Positions 39,370-53,300 of a DNA stretch of 64,000 bases are shown piece by piece. Below the pieces are notes generated by a model. The model was not told the DNA's origin. It saw nothing but the letters and a program-made list of their open reading frames with translations, and searched no databases. The stretch lies in NCBI RefSeq assembly GCF_023078275.1, contig NC_062975.1, positions 24,555,085-24,619,084 of the forward strand, given 5' to 3'. Position 1 is the first letter of the stretch. Every line of letters begins with the position of its first letter. A program made the position numbers and the translations under genes. Source of the DNA: Leguminivora glycinivorella (lineage: Eukaryota; Arthropoda; Insecta; Lepidoptera; Tortricidae).

Positions 39370-40660
39370 GCTGTGAAATACTTATATAGGACCATCGAGG
39401 ACATATCCCAATAGAGTGGTAATATGGGGCTGTCCGTCTGCGCAACGGATATGTGATTTGTCACTTATAAATGTTAGCGCTCGCTCTCAATAAAACAGTA
39501 CAAAACCAGTATTGGATCCGTGCGTACGTCTCTGCGAATTACGAAATAAATTATAGTTTGTTTTACTATTATTATAATGGCGTGCTTTTCTATTCAGTTT
39601 CGTAGAAAAAACAGCAAAACATCTGACTTTAAAACATAAGGAATAACTTTTCATCGGTAAGTTACGATTTTAAATTATAAACTACTTTATATTAAATTTT
39701 GTCCGGAGATCAAGTTAAACTGGACAACAAAAGTGAAAGGTGATGACGCAGGCTAGACGTATGTCGTTATCTCTTGCTTCCACGTAACTCAATTCACATC
39801 ACACCATCTCTTTCCAGTCTGCACTAGTGTTGTACATGCTTAATTTATAGCATCAAGTGGTGTATCGATATTTAAGTAATGAGTAAGGAATATTATTGTG
39901 TGTACCTACTACATAATGATCACACTCTATTTAGATAAACAAACGAGAAAGTTATCTTGCACTTATGTTTGCATTAAATTAATGGTTTATGTCGAATAAT
40001 TGTATATTATCGATTATGTTAAGCTTGATTGATTATATGTACTGATGTATTAGGTACCTAATTCTTAGGTGTAATTAGATATGTTTTGGGTATATTTAGG
40101 TGACACGATTTCGTAAAATCTCTATCTGATATATGTAATAATTTAAATATCACGTTGAAGTAATTTGTAAAATAATAAATTGCTATTTAAATCGAAATAA
40201 AAAACACAACTTGAAAAAATCGAAGATACATAATTAGGGATTGGAAAATTTCATGATTTTTACTTAAAATAATTATAATCTGATTATTATACCATTTTGA
40301 CTTCCAAGAAATAGTTTTCCCTTTTTGTATACCGTGTTTTATGTAACAGATTTTTGCTCCACCGTATGTGCATGTAATGTTACGGACATTTGGGGCTTGC
40401 ACAGACGGTGGTGCATAAAGCGCGTAAGGGGTTAAAATATCGTTATCGATAAACCTTACTTACGCACTACCTCATCCCTAGCACCTATCACTTGACCTTG
40501 TATCAGCCAATGGGAGCGCAGTGAGAGGGGATATGAGTAGCTGCGAGTTAGCGGAATTGTTCTCGAACAAATTAAATAACATTTCTACTCTATTAGGGTA
40601 TGTACTCGATGTTACCGCGATAGTTACTCATGAAATAAAACTATGTAAACGGATTAAATC
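39370..40660. other. intergenic, nothing recognised
   Basis: No exon or repeat boundary supported. Upstream flank of elongase 2. Confidence 0.45.
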
Positions 40661-40797
40661 GCGTATAATGAATTTAAAATTCATCCCGATATTTCGAACA
40701 CTACAGCGTTCGTAGTCAACTGAGGAAAAATTACAATGTGCAATTGCAATGCGGGATGAATTTTAAATTCATTATACGCCATTTAATCCGTTTCCAT
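40655..40797. repeat. inverted repeat
   Basis: CGGATTAAATCGCGTATAAT and GAATTTAAAATTCATCCCG are mirrored by CGGGATGAATTTTAAATTC and ATTATACGCCATTTAATCCG. A hairpin element about 530 bp upstream of the elongase 2 start. Confidence 0.85.
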
Positions 40798-41327
40798 AGT
40801 TTTATTATATTTTATTTTATTTAGGAATTCATACAGTATATTACAAGATTTTTTCTTCTATACCTATAACAGTTGATATCATAATTTTTAGTACCTATAT
40901 ATTTTTTTGGTTTTTGTGTAATATTTGCCTAATAGAGGTACATATTTTTATTAATATCTACTTACCTATTTATTTTTACCGGCCCTCGCTTCCGTTACGG
41001 AGGTGGACGATAACTCTTAATACCTACTATAATTATGTAATTAATCATCTACAGTACTTTTCCTTTATAACCTTTATAAATCTTTCTTTTTTACTGATAG
41101 TTTTTATTACAGACTAATAAAAAATTCCGTTCGACCCAAGTACAAAGTTCGCAAATCCCAATCGAGACCAACGTAAATATGTTAGTATGACATTGAATAG
41201 TTTTAATAGATCGCAATTTACGCAAACCTGTTTTAGGTAAGCATTTACGGATATCATTTTGACCCGAGAGCCATTCTGTCGCGAGGAGTGTTGTGGTGCG
41301 GTCGGTATCACTGTCAAGGATTCGAAG
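40798..41327. promoter_or_regulatory. elongase 2 upstream region, probable promoter and 5' UTR
   Basis: This segment directly precedes the start codon of elongase 2. I see no TATA box at a telling distance and cannot place a transcription start. The last 60 bp are GC-richer (GTTGTGGTGCGGTCGGTATC) as expected of a 5' UTR. Confidence 0.3.
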
Positions 41328-41379
41328 ATGGACAATGCAACTGAGAGCCCTGATATGGCGTGGTATTCTAAAGGAGTTG
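41328..41379 (+). CDS. elongase 2 exon 1
   Basis: AAGATGG start context, 17 codons, then G|GTGAGT. The last residues (AWYSKGV) align with DWFKGAV of elongase 1. ATG at 41355 (MAWYSKGV) is an alternative in-frame start that would match elongase 1 in length. Confidence 0.8.
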
Positions 41380-44300
41380 GTGAGTAAAAATCTACACTTA
41401 CTTGTATCAAAGAGGATCGAGTATTACCTCTATAGAGAGTTACTGTAAAATGTGTAATCACAGTGCATAGACTGCCATCTCTCGACAAAAGCTTAAAACT
41501 TTTGAACCTCAGTTTTGACAATTTGGCCCATATTCTTAGCTTGATATGTGTTAAAATGTCAAATATGAATATTAGCGCCGTCTAGCCGAGCGTTCCCCAA
41601 AGGTGTATCGCCATCTAGGTCACCGTACCTTTTTCGGTATGGTTTTGAGGTACGCTTAGACTTTATCTGTCTATACGGAGTTACATAATTATGTCTTTGC
41701 TTATATTAATACCAACTTTTTTCGCCCACGTTTCGAATAAAATTATCAAAATAATCTTGATTTCCCATGCAATTAAGCTGAGTGGAGACCCTTTCAGTGA
41801 CGCTTAACAATAAATTAGTACTGTCTATGTAATTCCTAAATTTAAGCGTTTTCTGAATAAATTTCTTCTATTCTATTCTATTCTATTCAAACTTTCTTCG
41901 ATTTATATTTAGATGGGGTGAATGTTTAAAAAATCCTCTCTTACTGGTCCTCTACACCTTATAAGGAACCTACTTGCCAAATGCTGAATCTCTAGGACCA
42001 GCGGTTTTGTCTGTGCGTTGATATGTCAGTCAGTCAGTTTCTTCTTGTACAAACATTCCGCAATTTTTGGATATACTCGTAACCCGAGGGCGCTACTATA
42101 TGGCGGGGCGGTACTTATAGCCAAATCTTATAGAAAAGAACTACAAAAAAAGACAAAATATCATTCAATATTTTAACGCTCGCCTACTCTATAAGTAGAT
42201 TGCATTTGTTTTGTTCGATTTTCAAACAAAATGACACGAACTCTTTGACATTGCTGTACAGTGTCAAAATTCGCTGCCATGTTTTTGTTTTTATTGTATG
42301 TTAAGGTCTTCTAAGGATAACAAGCTACTTGTCTTCTAGTCAAATCAACTACTTTTTTTAAGAGCTGTCAAAATGAAGTTGAACAATTTGTTCCTTATGG
42401 AATTAATATGAAATCGTATCGAGTGACGTCACGGTCAATTCATTTACTTTTATATTTGAAATTACCGACTGATTAAATTGAAATTGGACTTAAAAATAAC
42501 TACAGTCCATATTTTTTTACAACTATCGAAAGCTTTATTTCGAGCCGTTCTTTATTATTCGACTTTTCAAACTAAATATTTTAGAACCAAAATATAATTC
42601 AGTTAAATTCATAAAACTACAATATCTTTCCTACATATTTCATCAAAATCTGGAAACTACTGTCGTGCCCCTCAAGAATGTTTGCCGAGCTAATATACTC
42701 GTAAACTTAGCGTCAAAAACTAAACCAATAAACTTAATATTTGTGTATACAACTTTATAAGGACGTCCAAAATCATGGGTTATTGACATCAGGTACTTTA
42801 TCCTCATCGTCACCCAATAAAATACACCAAAGTATATTCATATTCGAGTTTTGTCGTGGTAGTTCCTATAAAAAATAAAAGCTCGAAACTGAAATGCTTT
42901 AAAATACATATAAATAAATACGTAAAATATGTCGACCTATATCGTCACTACTTAAATAAAGATAAAGAGTATTGTATTGTATTGTACTTTGAAAAAATCT
43001 CGTATCTCACGCTGCTCCTCAAAGTTAAAACGCAGTAAGTCTATATGCATTCCATACATACTTATTACAATTTTCTTTTCATTGACAGACGAAGATACAA
43101 GTTTTTTTTAAAGTAGTGACGATATGTCGATGTATAAGTCATTTTTACACAAGTTTCGAAGCTCAAGAAAGCTCGTATTGTGGGAACTCCGGGTGAAGCA
43201 AACATCTAAGGAAACTAAGTAAAAGACAACTTCAAAATGGGACCCCTTTCTTTCCCATAAACTTTTTGGTCAGAATTTCGTTAGTCATAAGTTGTTATTC
43301 ATATATTTTGTGGTCATAAACATCACTAGTCATAATTTTTGTTACGAATAATGCTTAATGGTACTAACATTAACAACCCATAATATTGGATGCCATAACC
43401 TTAAAAATCATAAAGTTGATGAGTATAAAATTGAAAGGCATAACAATAATTATCCAGAAATATTACTAGGCATATTTTTTGAAGCCCTACTGATTGTTCT
43501 GCATACAGTTTTAAGGCATAAACCTCGTAAGTCATAATCTTTGTTACGAATAACGTTTAATAGTTCTAACGTTAACAACCCATATTATAGAATACTATAA
43601 TCTTAGAATCAAGAAAGTTGATGAATATAACATTTAAAACGGATCCCTTTGTTAGCCAGATTATCATTAGTCATAATTCTGAAACGGTTTCATTAGGGTC
43701 ACCTATAGATAGGTTAGGTTAGGTTTGTTTTATGGCAATCCTGAAAAGTTACGCGTTTTTGAGAAAAACCAAATTATGACTAACGAAAATGTGGACAATC
43801 GATACATTATACCTTATGACTTTATTGGTAGTCCGCATTTACCTCGCGTCCATTAGAACGGAAATAGGACCCCTGCCCCCCTTCTACTCGTTGACGAAGC
43901 CGAATACTACAAAAATCAGCATGCAAAGGAAGAAATGGCGGGAATACAGTGAGCTCATTGAGTATTTTAATCCTCATTTCTCCGCTAGGTTCACTAGTTA
44001 CCTTGTGTCATTCAGAGCAAAAATAGGAGCCCCGCATAGCGAGGCTCCGTCGAATCGCTGGCGGGGCCTAATACTTTTAAAAGCAACATGAAAAAATAAA
44101 ACACATAACATGTAAAAGACGAAATGGCGGGAAAATCAGTGAGCCCAACGAGAAAATTTTCATTTCTCGGGTAGGTTCGTTAGTTACCTTGTGTCATTCA
44201 GAGCAGAAATAGGAGCCCCGCATAGCGAGGCTCCGTCGAATCGCTGGCCGGGCCTAATATTCTTAAAAGCAACATGAAAAAATTAAACACATAACATGTA

Positions 44301-47300
44301 AAAGACGAAATGGCGGGAAAATTTTCATTTCTCGGGTAGGTTCGTTAGTTACCTTGTGTTCCTTATAATGAAAAATAATATAGATCCCATTGAATGTTAT
44401 GCTTAAAGTTAATGTGGACAGTAATCATTATTACTTGCGAAAATATACTTTACGACAATTATGACAAACATGTTTATTGCTTTCAACATTATGTCCATAA
44501 TACAAAATGCAATTTGATTATTATGCCAAACAATGTTTATGACTAACAATAATGATGACTTGCAAAAATCTGACCTCCAATTTCTGACATTCAACTTTAT
44601 GACTAATGATAATATGACTAATAAAAATTATGACTAACAACGTTATGGATTGTAAAAATCGGACTAAAAAAATTATGGGAACCAATAGAGACCCCTTCAA
44701 AATACATGTAACGGGTTTACGGTCCGGGTCAAAAGAAATTTAGACAAGACGGGAAACACTGACAACACTGGGTACGTAGCTACGTAGCCAACCACACAAA
44801 CGCTCAGGATAATATCTGATTGATTGCTATAGGTACTAAAACCATTAAAATGCTTAGGCTCAATAGTATGCACGTTATCTTGCAGGATAATACCTAATTT
44901 AACAGGTCGACCGTTGCGTATGTATCTACCGGCATAATTACTTGTGTGGCGTCGAAATACGGTTCATTATTGGAAACAGATGTACTGTCTGTAGGTAGTG
45001 TATATCTAATAGGTGGATTGTTATTTAGATATTAGAATATTAGATAAGATGGAGCGCATCGCCAACAAACTGTTTTACAGTTTGGCGAAACTTTAATGAT
45101 ATGATTGTGTACATTGTCTTTTTTGTTAAAAAAAAAAAAGATTAGTAGCTATCTAAAATATCTCTATCGCTCTTGAGCATTTGGCGCGACAGAGCCAGAC
45201 TGCATTTCTGTCGGCGTCTGGCGTCAATCGTCGTATGTGTGGACACCTAACGTGCGAATGTCACGCCCTCGCCAGACAAAGAAGAACTTTGGAGTAGGTT
45301 ACCAGGTGGCATTTCTGCGACGCGAAACGAAAACGAAACGCCGCGAAAGTAGTAGTCTAGCCGAATGGCATCTGTCGACGCCAAATGAAAGAGCGATCCA
45401 AAACGCAAGCGCGATAGAGATAGATATCTACTAGCGCTTCGTTTCGTGAGCGTTTCGTGAGCGATTTTGCCATTCGGCTAGCCACCCTGGTTCTGTCACG
45501 CCAATACGCGAGAGGGATATATCTACGAGCGTTTCCTTTCGTGAGCGTTTGTGCCATTCGGCTTCGTACGCTGGAACCAAAGGACTTCAGAGAGCCACCT
45601 ATGAGCCTCATCTCTCTCGCTACGCGCGCGGTTCAATATTGGAATATTTCGCCTGCTCGAATATCAATATTGGCACGTGCGGTTAAACAACAACTTTTCC
45701 TCCTTGTAAAACAAATAGCTAACTATTAAATTGTATGTGAAGTTCCAGAACCTTCAAACATCACAGGTATTTATGTGTTTTATAAGTCGTTAACACTTAT
45801 AACTACCTAAATACATAATTATTGAATGACGTGGGTAACCTGAGTGACCACATTTGTTGGTATGAATGATGGTTTTCTAGAAATACAATAAGATAGACTA
45901 CTATCATGAAATTCTATTATCTTTGTATAATAAGCAGAGATCGGATTTTTGTGCGTCATCTCATACTAAAAGTCATTAAAATGACGTAAGTCACTAAGAA
46001 TGTCGCAAATCCGTCCGATCTCTGAATAAAGCTAGGAACACACTACGCGGACGTCCGTCGTGAATCGACCGCGGACGGGAATCTGGGCAATGAAATTACA
46101 CATAACCGTGCAAACTATCGGTCGACGGACGTGGACGTGGCCTTGAGCGCATGGACGTCCGTTCGAAATCTGGCTCGCTGGATGTTTTGTTCCGTGCACA
46201 CTGTTCGGTCGCGGTCGCGGTCGTTTTACGACGGACGTCCGCGTAGTATGTTCCTAGCTTAAGTCATTTATTCAAAAATAGTAATATAGGTAGAAATTTG
46301 CCAATCGCTTTTCAGTGAAGGAAAACATCGCGAGGAAACCGGACTAATTCCAATAAGGTCTAGTTTACCCTTCGGGTTGGAAGGTCAGATGGCAGTCGCT
46401 TTCGTAAAAACTAGTGCCTACGCCAAATCTTGGGATTAGTTGTCAAAGCGGACCCCAGGCTCCTATGAACCGGTGCAAATGCCGGGATAACGCAAGGAGG
46501 ATAGTGATGAGTAATATAGGTAGATACTAAAAATATGACTAAATAATTAAAACTATATAACATTAAAATTAAAATTAAACCTAAAAATAAAACTAAATAA
46601 CAAGCTCCCTATGAAAATACTTAACTACAAAAATAAAACTGTTATACTTAAAGAGAAAATTTTAGATTTAGCTTTTTGACAACATAGATCTAGCCCTTCA
46701 GGTGGCGAAATCCGGGAGCCGACCGCACGTAAAGTGGCAGGTAACCGGGAGCCGGACTTGAAATAAAAAGCTGTTGAGTGGCAAGGATACCGATAAAATG
46801 ACAGAAAAAGTTTACCCTTGAGTGGCGGGGCCCTCGCGGGTGGTCATCGCGAATGTTACTTATGTTACAAAAATTATAATTAGTCAAAAAATGTAGGGAT
46901 GTTGTGCATAAACCATATATCACTGGATTCATTATGAAACGGCGAAAATTATTCCATAGCAAAAAAATACATTCCATTTATGTGAATTTTGACAGACTCG
47001 ATCAAATATCAGATGGCTACATTTTCCACTTCCATGTATTAAAGTAACTTTATTTAGGTAAAAAAAACAGTAGATTGTAGAAAACAGTAATCCAGGGACT
47101 TAAATATAAATTTATTTACACTTATATCCCTTTTTAGGGTTCCATAGTCAACTACGAACCCTTATAGTTTCGCCATGTCTGTCTGTCCGTCCGTCCGTCC
47201 GTCCGTCCGTCCGTCCGTCCGTCCGCGGATAATCTCAGTAACCGTTAGTACTAGAAAGCTGAAATTTGGTACCAATATGTATATCAATCACGCCAACAAA

Positions 47301-50300
47301 GTGCAAAAATAAAAAATGGAAAAAAATGTTTTATTAGGGTACCCCCCCTACATGTAAAGTGGGGGCTAATATTTTTTTTCATTCCAACCCCAACGTGTGA
47401 TATATTGTTGGATAGGTATTTAAAAATGAATGAGGGTTTACTAAGACCGTTTTTTGATAATATTAATATTTTCGGAAATAATCGCTCCTATAAGAAAAAA
47501 AAGTGCGTCCCCCCCCCTCTAACTTTTGAACCATATGTTTAAAAAATATGAAAAAAATCACAAAAGTAGAACTTTATAAGGACTTTCTAGGAAAATTATT
47601 TTGAACTTGATAGGTTCAGTAGTTTTTGAGAAAAATACGGAAAACTACGGAACCCTACACTGAGCGTGGCCCGACACGCTCTTGGCCGGTTTTTTTAACA
47701 TATTACAGTACAATTTTTGCGAAAAAAACGGTTTTTTAACACGTGTCTCAAATATGGCAGGCGGGTGGTCCAATCAAATTGGGTCATATTTCAAGTTGTT
47801 TTGAAGTTGAAGGTGTTGAACCTTTACTGAATGCCGTCCTTGTTTAGTGACGAATAGTTCGTGCAAGTGTGAGTGTGAGGAAGCTAGATATAGTTTTAGA
47901 CGGTTTTATTTATATATTTAGGTATATCGTCGCACGGGGTCCGGGAGCCGGTCCCTGCCACTTAACAGCTTGTTTTTCCCAGAGTCCGGCTCCCGGCGCC
48001 TGCCACTTAACGGAATGTTTTATAAAATGACCGCGCCACTTCTCCCCTATGCAACTTGTAGCTCTGCCACCTGTGGGGCTAGGTACCAGCAGCGACTGGT
48101 CCATACAAACCGATTCCCACCGGCTTGCCTAAAATTGATTACTAGTAAAGTACCTATCTAATGTTAATGTAGGTTTCTTTTTGCTCAATATTGCTGGCAA
48201 AAATTTTCAAATTATCATTTTCACTAAATTTAGAAGATAGATTCAAAATTAAAGACTAACAATGTTACAAAATTCACATACATTTTTTTGATCATCCATA
48301 CTAATATTATAAATGGGAAAGTGTGTGTGTCTGTTTGTCCGCCTTGCACGGCAAAACGGAGCGACGGATTGACGTGATTTTTTAAGTGGAGACAGTTGAA
48401 GGGATGGAGAGTGACATAGGCTACTTTTTATCTCTCTTTCTAACACCCCCACTTCCCTTGAATGGGGGGGGGGGGTAGTTTGTGTGGAGCATTCCGCAAT
48501 TTTCGAATTTAACGCGAGTGAAGCCGCGGGAAAAAGCTAGTTTATTCTGTTAATTCAGAGACGGTAAATTATTCAGCAACATTATTTTATATAACTTTAC
48601 TATTCTATACGCTTATTTGATCTTTTTATATAATTGGATTGAACTATAATATACATACATACAATAACGCCTGTTTCCCAGAGGGGTAGGCAGAGATCAA
48701 AAATTTCCATTTACTATGATCCTGACAAATCACTTTCGCTTTCATAACGTTTCTCATACACGCTCGTCGGTTTCGAGTACTTCTGACCTGGCCTTTTTGC
48801 AATATTTCCCCGATTTGAACAAGAAAAGTTCGCCTAGGTCTTCCACTTCCAACTGACCCTTCCACTCTACTAACTATACTATACTGAAAATATATGGTGT
48901 GTAAAATTTCAAGTGGCCAAGTATACAAGAAGTTAACCACAGTTCTGATCACAATGATATGCAAGAAATGCCCATAATAATCTAAAAACTGTTGACACGG
49001 TAATAACGTCATACTCCGGTAAATATGAAGCTTGGAGTGTGTATTTAGGCTTCCGCGACCAATATTCGACCATTATTAGAGGCTTCTAGAATGAACTTTG
49101 TACCGATACCGGTATATTTGCTATCTCTGAGAGTATACTGTTAACTTGCCAAGTTGCCCGCTAGTTTAGCGTTTGTCGCCCGACAGTGACACTTGGCCGT
49201 TTATTACCTGTTCAACAAGGAAATATTGACGCTTACGGCTCAGCCACGACATTGGTCTAAGCGCGACAGCGGTGAGCGGCGGCCTTATATTGAAGCGAGA
49301 CACAGCTTTTTGACTTTTCATTCGCACGTATGGCTGCCGCTAAGCGCTGTCGCGCTTAGCCCAATGCATGTCGTGGCTGGGCCGTTAGTAACAATGTTAC
49401 TTATCAACCCAGGGTGCGTAGTCGAATGGCACAAACGCTCACGAAACGAAACGCTCGTAGATATCTATCTCTATCACTCGTGTGTAATTGGCGCGACAGA
49501 GCCTACCTTTCGCGGCGTTTCGTTTTCGTTTCGTGTCGCAGAATTGCCATTCGGCTACGGCACCAGAAATAGGCACTGTATTGTCAGTCAGAAGACTCAC
49601 AAGAAGTGTCAATTCTGGTCAATGTCTCTGTGGTGAAGTAGCCCACTGGTAGTCTCCATCAATTTTTAGAGCGAAGACACATTGGCTTGTATCTAACATT
49701 TGCAATAGGCTACTTTCCTCCTAGTCAAATCAGCTTCTTTTTAAGAACTGTCAAAACGATTTTGAACGACTTGCTAATATGGAATTAATATGAAATCGAA
49801 CCTTCTACGACACCCATGGGAAGATAGGGGGTGGTGAAATTCTTAACCCGTCACCACACAGGCACTATGGCGACTATGGGATATGGGTTAAATTGTGGTG
49901 TAGGCGAGAGGCTGGCAACCTGTCACTGCAATGCAATAGTTTCGTTTTCTTTTAACCCCTTATTTGCCAAGAGTGGCCCTGAAACTTTAGTAGTTTCATG
50001 TGCTCTGCCTACCCCTTTATGGGATGCAGGCGTGATTGTATGTATGTATGTATGAAATCGAATTGAGTGACGTCCCGGTCAACTGATTTACTTTATATAT
50101 TTCTATCTGATTTATAAAATATAAATTGGAGTTAAAAATAACTCCTGTCCCTGTTTTCTTATAATTATCTGATGCTTTATTTCGTGCATGGTATAAAATA
50201 TTTTATTTTAAGTACAGTCAAGTTGCCTACATCGTGTATATAGAGTGGGACCTGTAACAAAGGCGAAGAATTGAACTGTAGGCTATTCTTCTTATACTGA

Positions 50301-53300
50301 TCAACATTTGTTCAGTGACTTTTAAAAATTATGAAGTCTTTAAATTTTTAATTTTTCATACAAAATAAATATTAGCTTCAATGTACGCCATTATTGTTGT
50401 CATTGACGTTGTCTGTCACACTTTAGACTTAACAGAATTCGCCATACATTACCTCTTAGAAAAATCTTTCAATGGTGATAAAAATGAAAATACAAGTTAT
50501 TTTTAAAAGTCGCCGAACAAATGTTGATCAATATAAGGAGAATAGCCTAGAGTTCAATTTCTTCGCCTTTGTTACAGGCCCCACTCTGTATTTTTTGCAT
50601 GTTTATTTAAAGTTTCTTTCTGCAAACTGTGATGAAACGTTATGTGTCTGGAATAGTTAGGTATATGTGTATGTATGTATTTGTAAATTTTATCAATGAC
50701 AGTACGGGCAATAAAGTCATGTACCTATACATATCTTTGGCTAGTTATCCGCATCTTGACGACCGGTCTGGCCTAGCGGGTAGTGACCCTGCCTGCTAAG
50801 CCGCGGTCCCTGGTTCGAATCCCGGTAAGGGCATTTATTTTGTGTGATGAGCACAGATATTTGTTCCTGAGTCATGGATGTTTTCTATGTATATATGTAT
50901 TTCTATATTATATATATCGTTGTCTGAGTACCCACAACACAAGCCTTCTTGAGCTTACCGTGGTACTCAATCAATCTGTGAAAGAATGCCCTATAATATT
51001 TATTTATTAATTTATTATTTATTTATATTTAATACCTTGACTGTAATCAACATTGAACGAACTAAAGTTAACCTTAGTCGTATTTGTATAAGGAACAGTT
51101 TACATAACGTTGGTACGATGTCAAATAACGTATATTTATATATTTGCCGAAGTACGTGAATTGTTTAAACAAATACGCTTCATTAGGTTAACTTTTTGCG
51201 TTAATTATTTTTTACGTGACATAACAGATTACGCATCTTTCTAGATCCTTCCGTTAGTTGATACGTCATTAGGGGAAAAGGCATTAACTGTAATATAATT
51301 CATTAATTTACTATAACATAATGACATTATGACATAGGTAATATCGGCAATTATGTAGCGGTAATAAATGGAATGAAATATCATAATTGAAGTAAGAAAT
51401 AAATTAGAAAAGAAACTAATAGGATAGGTATGTAGGTACTTTCGAATTTATCGTTATGTTATGGACATTGTGCGAAAGGTTATCCTTCGTATTTTCACGA
51501 AAACTCACGAACGTGCTGCGTTCTCTCAATCTCAACTCACGTATGCTATAAATCGTTATGCATAAAACAATTATCATACCTAATAAGTGTGCTGATAGTT
51601 AGTATGACATTTGATTCATTATAATCTAAGTTTGAATGAATAAGAAGTAAGTCTTACTGACATCTATTAAGTATGACACTAATTATTAGAGCAAAAGAAG
51701 TATGACAAAAAATATGCCAAAAGTATGCGCATAGAAGAGATTACAAAAAAATATATGCGACCCGATATGGACCCCCCCGAAAACCTATCAAGGGTTGTTG
51801 GGTCAGGAAGATTTATGTTTTATTTAAAAGGCTATTCTTGCTGGTCACCACGTTGATGGTGGCCGGCCTCTACCCCTCTTCTTCTCCAGCAGGTTTAGTG
51901 CCTTCTTTGCCACATACTCTCCATCTCTGCGCATGACATGTCCAAACCACCGCAGGCGACATTCTTTGTGCTTTTCTAGGATAAAATAAAAACATACGCA
52001 AAAAAAATCTTGAACATACCGTGGAACACGTCAATCTGTGTAAAAATGTTCCATAAGTTTTTTTTTAATAATATTTGTATGTCTTTCCATATCTCGGGAC
52101 CATGGGGTCCCTGACCTTTGGGAGTCAGAGTGGGGCTGAAGCCAACAGCACAGAGTCCCTCCAAATCCAATACACGTGGAGGATCTCATTCTGTTTACCA
52201 TAAAGATTATTGTTTAATTAGAGTTATGGTGTTAATTAGTGTAGGTTGACGAACTGTGCGTACATTCAAATATAAAATTAGACAATAGGCAACTTGACTG
52301 TACTTAAATAAAATATTTTATACCATGCACGAAATAAAGCGTCAGATAATTATAAGAAAAACAGAGACAGAAGTTATTTTAACTCCAATTTTTATTTTAT
52401 AAATCAGATAGAAATATATAAAGTAAATCATTTGACCCTGACGTCGCTCAATTCAATTTAATATTAATTCCATATTATAGTCATACTTGTTATGGAGAAT
52501 TTTTGACCAAAAGCTGCACTTTTAGATGGAAGCAAGCCGCTTTGCATGGTGATAGTAAACATCATAGTAAACAATTTTTTCCGAGGATATCGAAATTTCA
52601 TCCCTTAGGAAGCCGAGGGCAGCGAGGTGTTTTATGAAAATGAAAAAAAAATCTATCTTTTTATCATATCGTCCGATTTTGACAAATCGTATCTCAAATG
52701 AAAGATATTGATTAGTGCAACTTAAAAAAAATAAAAAAATAAATATTGTTTAGAAAAAGTAACAAAAAAATTGAAAAATGTAAATTTACGTATCGCATTA
52801 AACAACTTCAAAGAATGAATGACAAAATGTAGAATATCGATATACGAGTTATTTTATATCAAATACAGATAAATTCATAATTGAAAACTAAAAACCGCAT
52901 CAAAATCGGATCAGTAGTTTTTAAGGTACAAGTTGCCAAAGTTGGAAAAGTTTAGTTTATATGATCACTTTGCAATTCTTTTGCCAGAAAGTCAGAAATA
53001 ATCTATTTTTCTTAGACTTAAAGTACACAGTGACAGTACACATCAAAATAAAAGTTTTTTTCTCGAGGATGTCATAATTTAAGCCCTTAGAAGGACGAGC
53101 GTAGTGAGGACTATTAAAAACTGTTAAAAAAAATTCTATTATTTTTGTGCTTTGTACGATTTTGACAAAAAATGTGTCTATTGAAAGGTATTGTTTAATG
53201 TAATCGAAAAAAAAATTTAAAAAAAAAATAGCTAAAAACGTGTAAGAAAAAATTAAAAAAACCTTAAATTTTCGTATCACGCTGAATAACTGCTAAGAAC

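Noticed and set aside
43700..43735. AGGTTAGGTTAGG as insect telomere repeat
   Set aside because: Only two to three units, and the same piece with the same flank at 20225 shows that it is part of an interspersed repeat.
43789..44091. 100-codon ORF in the CATAA foldback
   Set aside because: Runs through repeat junctions, has no domain, and the duplicated segment next to it breaks the frame.
52957..53280. 107-codon Phe/Lys-rich minus-strand ORF
   Set aside because: Lies in an AT-rich palindrome arm, and the mirrored copy in the other arm does not keep it open to the same extent.
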